This document shows positions 1 through 9,425 of a DNA stretch of 64,000 nucleotides, piece by piece. Within the stretch, counting starts at the first letter, position 1. Each line of letters opens with the position of its first letter. The position numbers and the translations under genes were made by a program. The notes beneath the pieces were generated by a model. That model was not told where the DNA came from. It saw nothing but the letters and a program-made list of their open reading frames with translations, and searched no databases. The stretch comes from Dillenia suffruticosa (lineage: Eukaryota; Streptophyta; Magnoliopsida; Dilleniales; Dilleniaceae), in the NCBI GenBank assembly GCA_033439265.1, contig JAVTVX010000011.1, positions 13,599,090-13,663,089 on the forward strand, read 5' to 3'.

Positions 1-954
1 TCACATTTTCTCATCAAATCGAAGGCTATAAAAAATTAACTATCTTACATGAAGCCTTTTAGGGGGCTAAATTAAGGTAAAAGTTATACTTTCTCATAAA
101 AGTGCAAATTTAGTACAACTCAATTTCTCACTGGGATCAAAATGTCATCATACTACCTTATCCTCCCCACTTGTATTGCCCGAAGGAACTTCCTTGATCC
201 GATCATTTTCAAGAGGAAGCAATACTTGAGAAATCAACTCTGAATCCAAATCTGATGATTTTCATTAATTAATCCCAAATGGGATTAGGTTTTTTTTTTT
301 TTTTTTTTTTTTAATGCAAGTAAAGAGTTCTTGATTAAATAAACTTCTTTTAATTTCCCCTTCGGCTGCATGTATTGCTTCCTCTTAAAAATCAACTTCT
401 TTGTCTGATTGCATGTAAATTAGCAATTTTTTTTTTTTCAACTTGAAGCAAAAACATGAAAAATTTTTATATAGAAACAATTTCTTGATACCAATCACAT
501 GCTTAACTCTTTTTTTTTTTTTAATTTTTCTTTTTTTAAATAAATAGAATTTTTTTATTTAATTATATAGGGCAGATGATTTAAACTATCAAAGCCCTTG
601 CCAGACAACGTGAAAAGTTTCCATTTATAATTTTATCAGCGCAAATAGTAAATGAAGTATTTTCTTTTCTTGTAAAAAAAAAAGATGCTTTGGTCTATGA
701 ACAAACCAAAAGTTCCTCAAAACATATCGAAGGAATATGGTACATTAAAGTGCATGATCGCAACATTTTGCCTCGTCAACAACCTTTTTGGAAAAATTAA
801 ACTTGCAAAGTATAAAATAATTATTTGAAAATTATAGGAATTCGTTATTGGACAGAAAAAATTGTTGGAAATGACAGGGGTGGGTCTGCTCAAACGAATA
901 GACCCAACTTTTTTCATTGTTTTTGTTTAAATTTAAAAGAAAGAGAGTGAACGG
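1..954. other. AT-rich noncoding DNA, nothing recognised
   Basis: There are several long T runs (around 291-312, 430-439 and 509-522). No frame on either strand resembles a known protein. The next exons of the polymerase alpha gene, expected here on the minus strand if the fragment at 955-1111 continued, were not found. Confidence 0.5.
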
Positions 955-1111
955 TTATTTTGTAATAATCAACACTTCCATTCCCTCCATTCATCACCAC
1001 ATGCCACCCTACAGTTGCACTCGATGAAGGATCATGCTTTTCCTCCTGGATCTTGGCATTAAGAACATGACTCTCCTCCTTCCTCTCTTTCACCTCCTCC
1101 CTTTTTACGGC
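955..1111 (-). pseudogene. DNA polymerase alpha catalytic subunit fragment, part 2 (distal side of the copia insertion)
   Basis: Read on the minus strand from 1111, one frame gives VKREEVKERKEESHVLNAKI followed by an SSSATVGW-like stretch. This resembles the acidic linker of plant POLA, where an LNA...SATAGW-like stretch follows a Glu/Lys-rich segment. The frame is the direct continuation of the fragment at 8231-8920 once the copia element is removed. Homology fades near 955 and stops follow. Identification rests on remembered family sequence. Confidence 0.6.
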
Positions 1112-1563
1112 CGTTGGTTATTTATGCCCATTATGGATATTTGGGTAATTAAGAAATAGGGTAACTCCCGTCCTTAATTACCATTAACCAATATTATTTG
1201 GTAACCCCCCACCAATTAAGAAAATTTGTCTTGCCTTCCTTCTGTGAGAGGGAACAATGGAGTAAACCATGACTAGGGTTTCAAAGAATTCTCTAGAGAG
1301 AGAAAATAGAGTAAGGGATGAAAATTTTCGCGTAGAAAAATCTCTCATTGTCAAGCAAATCACCGGATGTAGAAGATTGCGGCGTTGTGACACTGCGGTG
1401 GTGATTCAACTAACCTCGTGATCACTATCCTGACCGCGAAATCGGATCAAGGAACGTGCCGTTTGAAGATTTTACGAATTGAGGTACCCTAAACCCGATC
1501 TATTTTATTTTCTGAAAATTATTGTATGCTTTCGCTGCATGAGAATCCTAATTAAATCCAACA
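1112..1563 (+). repeat. 5' LTR of copia element
   Basis: Aligns over its whole 452 bp with 7779-8230. It ends aaatccaaca, directly before the primer binding site. The first base pair is CG where the other LTR has TG. Confidence 0.93.
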
Positions 1564-1564
1564 T

Positions 1565-1575
1565 TGGTATCAGAG
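1565..1575 (+). other. Primer binding site (initiator tRNA-Met type)
   Basis: tggtatcagag starts one base after the 5' LTR. It matches the usual plant copia primer site complementary to the 3' end of initiator tRNA-Met. Confidence 0.9.
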
Positions 1576-3000
1576 TATACGTTGGATTTAATTTAAAAAT
1601 AATTTTTGGATTTTTTCGGGTATAAAAAAAATATAGGGTATAAAATTTGGAGTCCGGATCACGGATGAGTTTCGTGAATCCGAGAACACCATAGGAATAC
1701 CCATGGCCCAAGGATTACAAATATATTTTTTGTTGAATTTTCGGAGCATGTTTGAGCCATAAAAAGTCCGGTCGAAGTTTGCGACCGTACGGACATAAAA
1801 TCCTTAGATCTGTAGCTTTAGAGGGCGGATCGATACATGAAAAAATTATAAATGTGTTTCTTGCATCTAAATCTACAATTTTATGTCTTTTATTGTAGGT
1901 TTTGGATGTCGGAAACTGGGATTTCCGAATGGCCGCGGAGGGCCGCGATTGGGGTGGTTGATTTCCACCATTTTTGGGTTTGAATTCTCCTAAAATTGAG
2001 TGTAGGATGTTTGGAGGATGCCCACAAATATTTTCCAGTCGAAAAATGCAAGAAAAAAAAACAGCTGGAATCGAGTTTTCCACAAACCGGGTCGAAAAAT
2101 CCGTTGCAAGACCCGTCGGGCGAAAAAGAACCGGCCCAGACCCGCGGGCGCGTGACACGCAAGCGCTAGAAGGCGCGTTGGCAGGCGTGTGTAGTACACG
2201 CGCCACATAGGCGCATGAAGCGGGGGGTAGGTAGATGTCGGGTCGGACCCTGACCCGGACCGACCCGACTAGGTCGGACCTGGACCGTTGACCGGGTCAG
2301 TCGGGTCAACCCTGACCCGTTGACCGACCCGGTCTGACCCGGCTCAACACGGCTCAGCGCGTGAGGGCGCGTGAGCCGTGCGCCGCGACTGGGCGGGCGT
2401 GAGCCGAGCCGCGCCAGGCGCGTGGCTGCTCATGTGAGCCGCGCCGCGCGTCTGGCGCGTGCGCCAGACTGCTGCCAGCGTGTGGAGGAGCGTGGCAGCG
2501 CGTAAGGGCGCACCGCCGGCGAGCGACAGCACGTATGGGCCCCGGGCGGCGCGTGAGGTCGCTTAAAATTGAATTTTTTTTCAATTTTTGGGGGTCTTAT
2601 ATTCATAAATATGACTTTTTGTGGGTTTTTGTGTGCCGAATCAAAGTCCAAATGGTAAGATGCGATTCCGGGTTGTGGTGTATGGTATCCGTTGATTCAT
2701 ACGCTCACTTTGGGGTCTGTACTCAAGTCATTTTGGTTTTGATGATTCGTAGGGCGTATAAAAATGTGATAATAAGCATCTAAAAGTCACAAATATTTCT
2801 CTTAATGCGTTGAGAACTGTCGTATTAAATTTTTGCAAGGAGAGTAAACTGAATGATATGATCTGCGCGATTTTATCAGTAGATTCAGTTTATTCTCGAG
2901 AGGCAAAATCTAACGGGAATATGAGGCAAGAGATGATAGACCAAGGGACCTAGCGAGGGACCTATCGTGCATGGTAGAAAATAATTGCCAAGTTAGGGCA
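1576..3000 (+). other. Long untranslated leader with GC-rich, repeat-laden patch (about 2090-2560)
   Basis: About 1.4 kb separates the primer site from recognisable gag. Inside the AT-rich window this patch is strikingly GC- and CpG-rich. It holds imperfect short repeats of the gggtcgg / gacccg type (2235-2345) and gcgtgagcc / gcgcgtg type (2350-2530). Several overlapping open frames here on both strands are composition artefacts and match nothing I know. Confidence 0.6.
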
Positions 3001-3009
3001 ATACTTATC

Positions 3010-3575
3010 AGTGACATGCACGATTACTAAATCTCGTTCTACGAGACATATCTTATGGAAATGTCGGTTTGTCTTGTCCCGTAAGAGCATTGTGTTGCTC
3101 TCTTCGGCTTCTAATGTAAGGATGCAGAAGAAAATGGCTAATCATTCAATGAGGCAAATGTCGAATATGATCACCGAGTTAAGATATACGGACAAGCAAA
3201 TTTCGGATGGAATTTTGGTACTGGATGTGATCCAGTTTTTACCTGATTTATGGAAAACCGTGAAATCCAATTTCACATTTGACGAAAGTATTCGTACTTT
3301 CGTTGACGTAAATACGTAATGTGAGCTCGATGAGGTACACGTAGAGACGAGTAGGCCACACTCGAGTCATGCTTATTTAGAGGAGTCAAGTAAGAACTTC
3401 CCCGGCGCTAAGCCAATAGTATAAGCATATGAACAAAACTCGAAATCCAGGTAATAAAAATCATCCGAGAAAACCGACGACGAGGTACAAGAACACAAGA
3501 AGAAGGAATTTGATTAAACCAATGTAAATTGCTATGTTTGAGGTAGATTTGGTCATTTCGCTCGTAAGTGTGATA
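3010..3575 (+). pseudogene. Copia gag remnant with broken zinc knuckle
   Basis: The frame at 3011-3319 contains MSNMITELRY and a LPDLWKTVKSNFTFDES-like segment, typical of copia gag (UBN2-type). At 3530-3571 a CX2CX4HX4C zinc knuckle is readable (GRFGHFARKC), but its second Cys codon is TGA, a stop. Stops and shifts separate the pieces. Confidence 0.85.
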
Positions 3576-4029
3576 AGCAGAAATCAATATTCTTCTTCTT
3601 TACGTGGTGTGAGATTTGTCTCATTCACAATAATGCTCTCTGATTTCCCAATCAGGAGCAACCGACCACGTAACTTGAGATAGGAGTGCGTAAATAAAGT
3701 TCCGTCAAGTGAATCCTTAAGTTTGAAGGGTTTACATAAAAGACAGAGCATTTGTTGTTGTCAGAGGGAACGACACTTGCCATGACGTTCTTAATACTGT
3801 TGGTATTCGACGGATCTTTAATTTAGTATCTTGTCTAAGATGGACTAGGATATGCATAACATTATTCCCTTTTTCAATAATACGACAATTTGTTAAATTA
3901 TTCTGGTTTAATCCATGATGAATTGTATGCACTGGGTGCTGCTCCTTCTATTGGTTTCTTGTTGTTCTACTATTGTCTTTACATCTGATTGCGTAGATGA
4001 TGATGTAAATGAATGACATAGTAGACTAA

Positions 4030-4480
4030 GACATATAGGGTAAGCGATGATGAATCGGTTAGTAACGAGAGGTTTATTGGACCCGCTGACCAGATTCGAG
4101 TTACCCGTATGTGAATTTTGCCTAGTCGGCAAAATAACAAGAAAACCATTTTGCAAAGCAATGAGAGCTGGGACTCCATTGCAGTTAGACCATTGGCCTT
4201 CCTTTTCCTATGGTCTTATGAGTATGAAAGCCGGAAATAGAGTTGTGTAGATAATCATAGATGCTTACGTGCGTTTCGGTTCATGTATCTGATCTTGCAT
4301 AAGTCTGATGCATTAGACTGCTTCAGGAGGTTCATAAGCGAGATTGGAAATCAGTTATATTTGAGAGTAGAGACTCTCAGAACCGAGCGATGACACAAGT
4401 ATTCGTCTAAACTACACACGGGGCTCTGCTTCAAGAAGAGTATTACGAGACTACTGACTATTAATCAGTTCCTCATTTCG
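4030..4480 (+). pseudogene. Copia pre-integrase/integrase remnant
   Basis: 4047-4190 encodes MNRLVTRGLLDPLTRFELPV and CEFCLVGKITRKPF, the GAG-pre-integrase zinc-binding region. Farther on, pieces resembling the integrase core (KSDALDCFRRF-like, then ETLRTER) appear in other frames. The core Asp/Glu residues are not in one continuous frame. Confidence 0.8.
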
Positions 4481-4505
4481 GCTTTGGACAAGGAGGCAGC
4501 CTGAC

Positions 4506-4746
4506 CTTGAGGTTATGGGGTTGTGTCACGATTTCTCGCATTCACAAGGTGAGTTAGGCCCGCGAGAAAATACGTGTTCCTAGGCGAACACGAACGGCAC
4601 TATAATCGAGATTGAGTCTCGTAATACTTGAAGTTATGGAGTTGTGTCACGATTTCTCGCATTCACACGGTGAGTTAGGCCCGCGAGAAAATACGTGTTC
4701 CTATGCGAACACGGACGACACTTAATCGAGATTGAGTCTCGTAATA
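4506..4746 (+). repeat. Tandem duplication of about 121 bp inside the copia integrase region
   Basis: Copy 1 is 4506-4626, copy 2 is 4627-4746; both run from cttga(g/a)gttatgg to gagattgagtctcgtaata with few differences. A second small duplication with a 46-bp period (gggatacaa(g/a)aatccactatgg) lies at about 4847-4935. Confidence 0.85.
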
Positions 4747-5079
4747 CCATATATCTTGAGAAGGATTTCCCTAAGCGAGGTGAAATCAATTTGGACCCTA
4801 CCCTTTATGTGATGGATATGCCTACTGGCTCGGGGAGCCTAGCGATGGGATACAAGAATCCACTATGGATCTTGATCTCAGTACCCAGCGGCGGGATACA
4901 AAAATCCACTATGGATCTTGATCTCAGTGGGAGCAATCCATTAAAAGGTAAAGATTTTTCTCTTTTCCTAAGAGTATCGAGAATGCGTATTTAAACGTTG
5001 TTTTCTCGATTGAGGGTGAGACCCTCGTTGCGACTCTAGAGAATGATGAAAAATCTAAAATGGTCCGAGAGGCTCTCGA

Positions 5080-5760
5080 GAGCTCTCGAGAGTTCTGTAA
5101 AAGATGCAAAAGACCGTTAATTGAAGGCCATAAAGGAAGAGAAGGAGTTGATGAAAATCAACGAGATCTGGGATCTAGTTGATTAGCCTGAGGGCGGAAG
5201 GATTATTGGGAACAAGTAGGTTCTCAAAGTCAAGATAAAAGATTAACGGATTGATGAAGAGGTAAATAAACCGTCTACTAACCAACGGTTACACTTAAAC
5301 TGAGGGGTGGACTATCAAGAAGTCATAGTCCAATTTATTTCGATCCGTTTATCTTTTAGCGATTGTCACGAACATGGATCTAGAGTCACATCACAAGGAC
5401 GTACAAAAAAAAACCGCTTTTGTAGTGGAAGTCGTAAAAACCCGCTTTCGTAGTAGAAGTCTAGATGAGGCGATCTACATGGAGCAGTCCTTTAGGTTCG
5501 TTCTAGTAGATCAGGTAGATAAAGTCTATTGATTTTAGAAATCAAAATACGACCTTAAGCCACCATCTAGACAGTGGCGCTTGAAATTTCACGAGAATGT
5601 GATATTTTATGGTTTTGTAATGATCGAGTAGGATCATTGCATCTATCTGATACGTCCCGATGACTCCTTTATGAGTATGTTCTCATATGTAGGTGACATT
5701 CTGTTGGTCGGGAATAACAGAGAGTATTCAATGACCATTGTAATATGGTTATGAGGTTTT
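5080..5760 (+). pseudogene. Copia reverse transcriptase remnant
   Basis: Frames show LDEAIYMEQS, then a YDLKPPSRQWRLKF segment and SYVGDILLVGNN. The catalytic YVDD box at 5686-5697 reads YVGD, so the first catalytic Asp of the pair is lost. Stops interrupt every frame. Confidence 0.85.
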
Positions 5761-6149
5761 AGTTCATTCTCAGATTTTGGATCCATAGGGATCACTTGAG
5801 AATGGTGTTAACTCTTTGACAAGAGTTTTACATCAAGTATATTCTTGAGTATTTCGAGAATAGCGATGACAACCTAAAAGATACTCTTATCGCTAAAGGT
5901 AAACAGACCCGAATCTTGACACATGCCCTAGAATTTATAAAAGAAATAAGGGAGATGAGCAGAATCCCTTATTGCAGTGCAAAATACATTTCTAGTGTAT
6001 GCGATGAGATATACATATGCGATATACAGTTTGATGTATGCGATGAGGCATTCATGACCAGACGTTTATTTTGCGGTCGATTTCGTGAGTAGGTATTAAT
6101 AGAATCCTAAAATGGATCATTGTAGAGTAGTGAAAAAGGATTCTGAAAT

Positions 6150-6630
6150 ATCTGATTTGAATTGCGGACCACTCCATGTGTTATGGATGAGGTGATTTGC
6201 GTTTTTCATTGTGATTCAGATACTGACTGGAAGTAGTGATCTGAATAAACGCAAAAATGTTTTATCTTCTTAGAGCAGTAAGAAGAGAACCTGTATATCT
6301 CTATTTACGATAGAAACTGAGCTTGTAGTATGCTCAATTGCAGTTCATGAGAATGGTTGGCTTCAGAAATTTTCTGGAAGACTTGGGGGTTGTGGCGAAT
6401 AGTGAGAGGTCAGTGATGATTATTGTGATAATCAGACCGACACTGTCAACAAATGAGACCCTAAGTGTAATAGTAAAGCCAAACACATTGATACCGAAGA
6501 CCATTTTATGAGAGATATTACCGAGAAGTGTATTATGACATCTAAGTACACCTTGATATACAGCATGAGAGCTGATCTGAAAACCCGTTGTGAGAGATTC
6601 CTTTGTGAGATAAGGAATCATTGGGTTTAG
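6150..6630 (+). pseudogene. Copia RNase H remnant
   Basis: Readable pieces in order are a GRLGGCGE-like segment, YCDNQTDTVNK, CNSKAKHIDTEDHFMRDI and MRADLKT. This is the C-terminal copia RNase H block (CDNQ...KHID...IADPLTK), with internal stops. Confidence 0.85.
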
Positions 6631-6639
6631 TGTACTTTA

Positions 6640-7778
6640 ACATTTCTCCTTATATACTGTTTTATATGCTTATTTTAATATATGACATGTATGCATTATT
6701 GGGTCACATATTTATTTCATGCATAATTTATTGTCATATATTGTGATCTTATGATAAAAGATGTGTCAGACAGGCGTGGTCGACTCTCTCACACGAGTGA
6801 CCACCTCAGACTCTGAGTGAGCGGAGATGAGACGGATTCTAGTTGTAAGAGGCTTTGAGAGTAGCCCTACTAGAACATAAGTCACCCTGCTTTGTGTTCA
6901 GGATGAAGTCATATGCGATATGACCGACATGGAAATACCCACATCCATGCTGCATGTAAGTAGCCAGGTTTGAGATCTCAGATATCACCTGCGATTTGTG
7001 ATATTGTCTCTGAGATGCTCTCTCTGAGATCTCTGGGTAAAGTCTTATATGTAGATTGAGTCCCGTACCTGTACAGTATTAGAGAAATCTGACATATGCC
7101 CTTTGAGAGATAGGAGAATAACACTGTAGCACGTGTTTCATACTACATGTGATGAGACGACCATGGGATAGTGGGAGCTATTATTTGAGACGATAGTTTG
7201 ATCTTGATCCCCGTTCCTACTGTGTGAGACCTGAGATCCATTGGGTGGGATCTCTTATACCCTTATTACTTTCGGCTGTCTCTAGAAGTTTTGGTTCAGT
7301 GTTGCTACTTTAGTCTGTTCACCTATGACCCGGAAGATAAATTGAGATCTAAGAGGCAGGTCTAGGAAATCAGTTGAATTGAGACTGATAGATTCAAGTT
7401 TGGGAAAAGGAAGACCAATAGACATTACATCATTGTCGTGTATTCAAAGGTCGACCTATTATGTTAATCTATGTTGGGATTCAAACATAATAATGAATAC
7501 ATAGTTGAACAAATTGATTGGGGGATCACTTTCGATGAGGAAAGTGGCTCGATGGATGTAAATGCATTGAGTCTGGGGTATAGCGAATTCTTATTTTACT
7601 AACAGTGACTACTCGATCATCCTAACAGGTGTATCGAGAAGTCTTTGCTTGCAGGTGTACTCGCCGGTCGCACGACGCCCAATCCAGTATGAAAGTCCAG
7701 TAGGGTGATGCGATGGATTGCATGAGTTGCGATCTTGTGATTGATGGAAGTGAAATGCCCTCATGTGCAAGTGAGAGA
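6640..7778 (+). other. Copia 3' untranslated region and polypurine tract
   Basis: About 1.1 kb with no recognisable coding separates RNase H from the 3' LTR. The purine-rich aagtgagaga at 7769-7778 directly before the LTR is the likely polypurine tract. Confidence 0.6.
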
Positions 7779-8230
7779 TGTTGGTTATTTATGCCCATTA
7801 TGGGCATTTGGGTAATTAAGGAATGAGGTAACTCCCATCCTTAATTACCATTAACCAATATTATTTGGTAACCCCCCACCAATTAAGAAAATTTGTCTTG
7901 CCTTCCTTCTGTGAGAGGGAACAATGGAGTAAACCATGGCTAGGGTTTCAAAGAATTCTCTAGAGAGAGAAAATAGAGTAAGGGATGGAGATTTTCGCGT
8001 AGAAAAATCTCTCATCGTCAAGCAAATCACCAGATGTAGAAGGTTGCGGCGTTGTGACACTGTGGTGGTGATTCGACTAACCTCGTGATCACCATCCCGA
8101 CCGCGAAATCGGATCAAGGAACGTGCCGTTTGAAGATTCTACGAATTGAGATACCCTAAACCCGATCTATTTTATTTTTCGAAAATTATTGTATGCTTTC
8201 TCTGCATGAGAATCCTAATTAAATCCAACA
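7779..8230 (+). repeat. 3' LTR of copia element
   Basis: Begins tgttggttatt and ends aaatccaaca, 452 bp like the 5' copy. Followed at once by the second target-site copy acgac. Confidence 0.93.
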
Positions 8231-8920
8231 ACGACCACTTCAACCACAGTCTCAGTTTCTTCTGATTCCACGATCTGTTCATTAACCACTCGAGAATCTG
8301 AATTTCTCTCAACTTCTAATTCCATTGGTTGTTGTTCTTCTTTCATGTCAACCGAATCAACATTCTCCCTCTGAATAACCTTATTCCCTTCATGTTTAAC
8401 GTATAAATCAGTAGCTAAATTAGGGTTAGGGTGTCTCTCTCTCATAATAATTGAATTCCCAACCAAAATCCCTTGAACTCTCCTTTTTCTCTCTCTATCA
8501 GCCTCATCAGGTGCAAACCCTGCAATCACATCATCGACAATGCTATCCGACAAACCCTCACGATTCTTCTTAAAAATCGAAGGAAGTAAACAAATTAGAA
8601 ATTTTCTGCTTACCCATTAGAGCATGGCCTGAGACAGAGCAAAGGGTTTCTTTGGCTGCAGCTCCCTCTTTTTCTCCACCGGTTTCTTTTTACTCGGCTT
8701 TTCCAACTTGCCGTCGAATTCATCTGAAGACGGAGGGAGACCACCCTGAGTCCAGTCCTCTTCTTGACTTTCGTCGCCATAGCCGAGGGTATCATTGTCA
8801 TCGACGATGAAATTGCCATATTCCTCACGGCGTTTGGTGACAAGGACGTTGTAGGCGTCTTTGTCGACGATGCCATAGACCGAATCTTTGATTTTGATTT
8901 GGGCTCGGTAATCTACAGAA
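8231..8920 (-). pseudogene. DNA polymerase alpha catalytic subunit, N-terminal fragment (part 1)
   Basis: The active gene encodes the replicative polymerase that extends primase RNA primers in the nucleus. Read down from 8920, the frame gives YRAQIKIKDSVYG, VLVTKRREEYGNFIVDDND, LGYGDESQEEDW, then a Lys-rich linker. After a shift come SNLFTS, IFKKNREG and VIAGFAPDEADRERKR. This order fits the N-terminus of plant POLA (YQIK, RRE, FIVDD, LGYGDE, EEDW, MFTSS, FKK, PDESDR). It is broken: a stop (ctc taa) near 8625 and a compensated frameshift around 8595-8620 before FKK, then copia insertion at 8231. A CAG acceptor after the CT tract (8921-8963) would start this as an exon; no first exon is seen to the right. 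The polymerase domain is absent. Confidence that this is POLA is high from the motif order, though I had no search. Confidence 0.8.
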
Positions 8921-8925
8921 CTGCG

Positions 8926-8928
<3 letters not shown>

Positions 8929-8963
<35 letters not shown>
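8929..8963. repeat. (GA)n microsatellite
   Basis: About 17 GA units. On the minus strand it is a CT tract ending in ctacgcag, and could act as the polypyrimidine tract of the polymerase alpha exon acceptor. Confidence 0.9.
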
Positions 8964-8966
<3 letters not shown>

Positions 8967-9119
8967 AGGCTTGGAATTGGGAGAGAAGAGAGAGAAAGGG
9001 GAGGGGAGGAGAGAGAAGATGAAAGTTTTTAATTTAATAGAATTTAAATTTAATTTTTTATAAATAATTTATTAAATTTTATTGATTTTTATTAATTTTA
9101 AAAAAATTAATACTTATTA

Positions 9120-9425
9120 ATTTAGAAGGATTACGTGACACTGCTACACAAGTATAAGTGCTGACGTGGCACTGTTGTGTGTGATGGTGCTGACGTGTCA
9201 CGTGACATGTCAGCAATTCTTGACATGTGGTATCCACATAATCTGTCACTTTAAGTCAGCTTAGCGATTAACGATTAGTTAGGCGTCTTTATTAATAGAA
9301 ACACTAACAAGTTACGGTTTTTAAAGTTTAGATTCTCAGTCGTTGTATTTTACAGTTCAGAGACCAATTTATGAATTTGAGGTAAAATTCAATGACTTGA
9401 TATATAATTATCTTAAAAAAGAGGA
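9120..9425. mobile_element. Terminal inverted repeat of a Mutator-like element (right end only)
   Basis: The reverse complement of 9240-9420 reads inward as attatatatcaagtcattg, then aaattggtctctgaactg and aacgactgag. It matches the terminal repeats at 54088-54255 and 55975-56132 of another element in this window. The part just inside (9130-9230) repeats cacgtcagcac / cacgtgacatgtcagca motifs, also shared. The left partner was not found in 1-954 and may lie outside the window. Confidence 0.5.

Larger units (their letters stand above)
1112..8230 (+). mobile_element. Degenerate Ty1/copia LTR retrotransposon, complete structure
   Basis: Two 452-bp LTRs (1112-1563 and 7779-8230) enclose a primer binding site, gag, integrase, reverse transcriptase and RNase H remnants in that order, which is the copia order. 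LTR ends are TGTTGG...CCAACA in the right copy; the left copy has CG for the first two bases. Flanks are acggc (1107-1111) and acgac (8231-8235), a 5-bp target duplication with one change. Coding frames are full of stops and shifts and the LTRs differ at many sites, so the insertion is old and inactive. The target was the polymerase alpha fragment. Confidence 0.93.

Noticed and set aside
1715-2651. Overlapping open frames on both strands in the GC-rich leader
   Set aside because: They arise from stop-poor GC-rich repeats, overlap in several frames and match no family.
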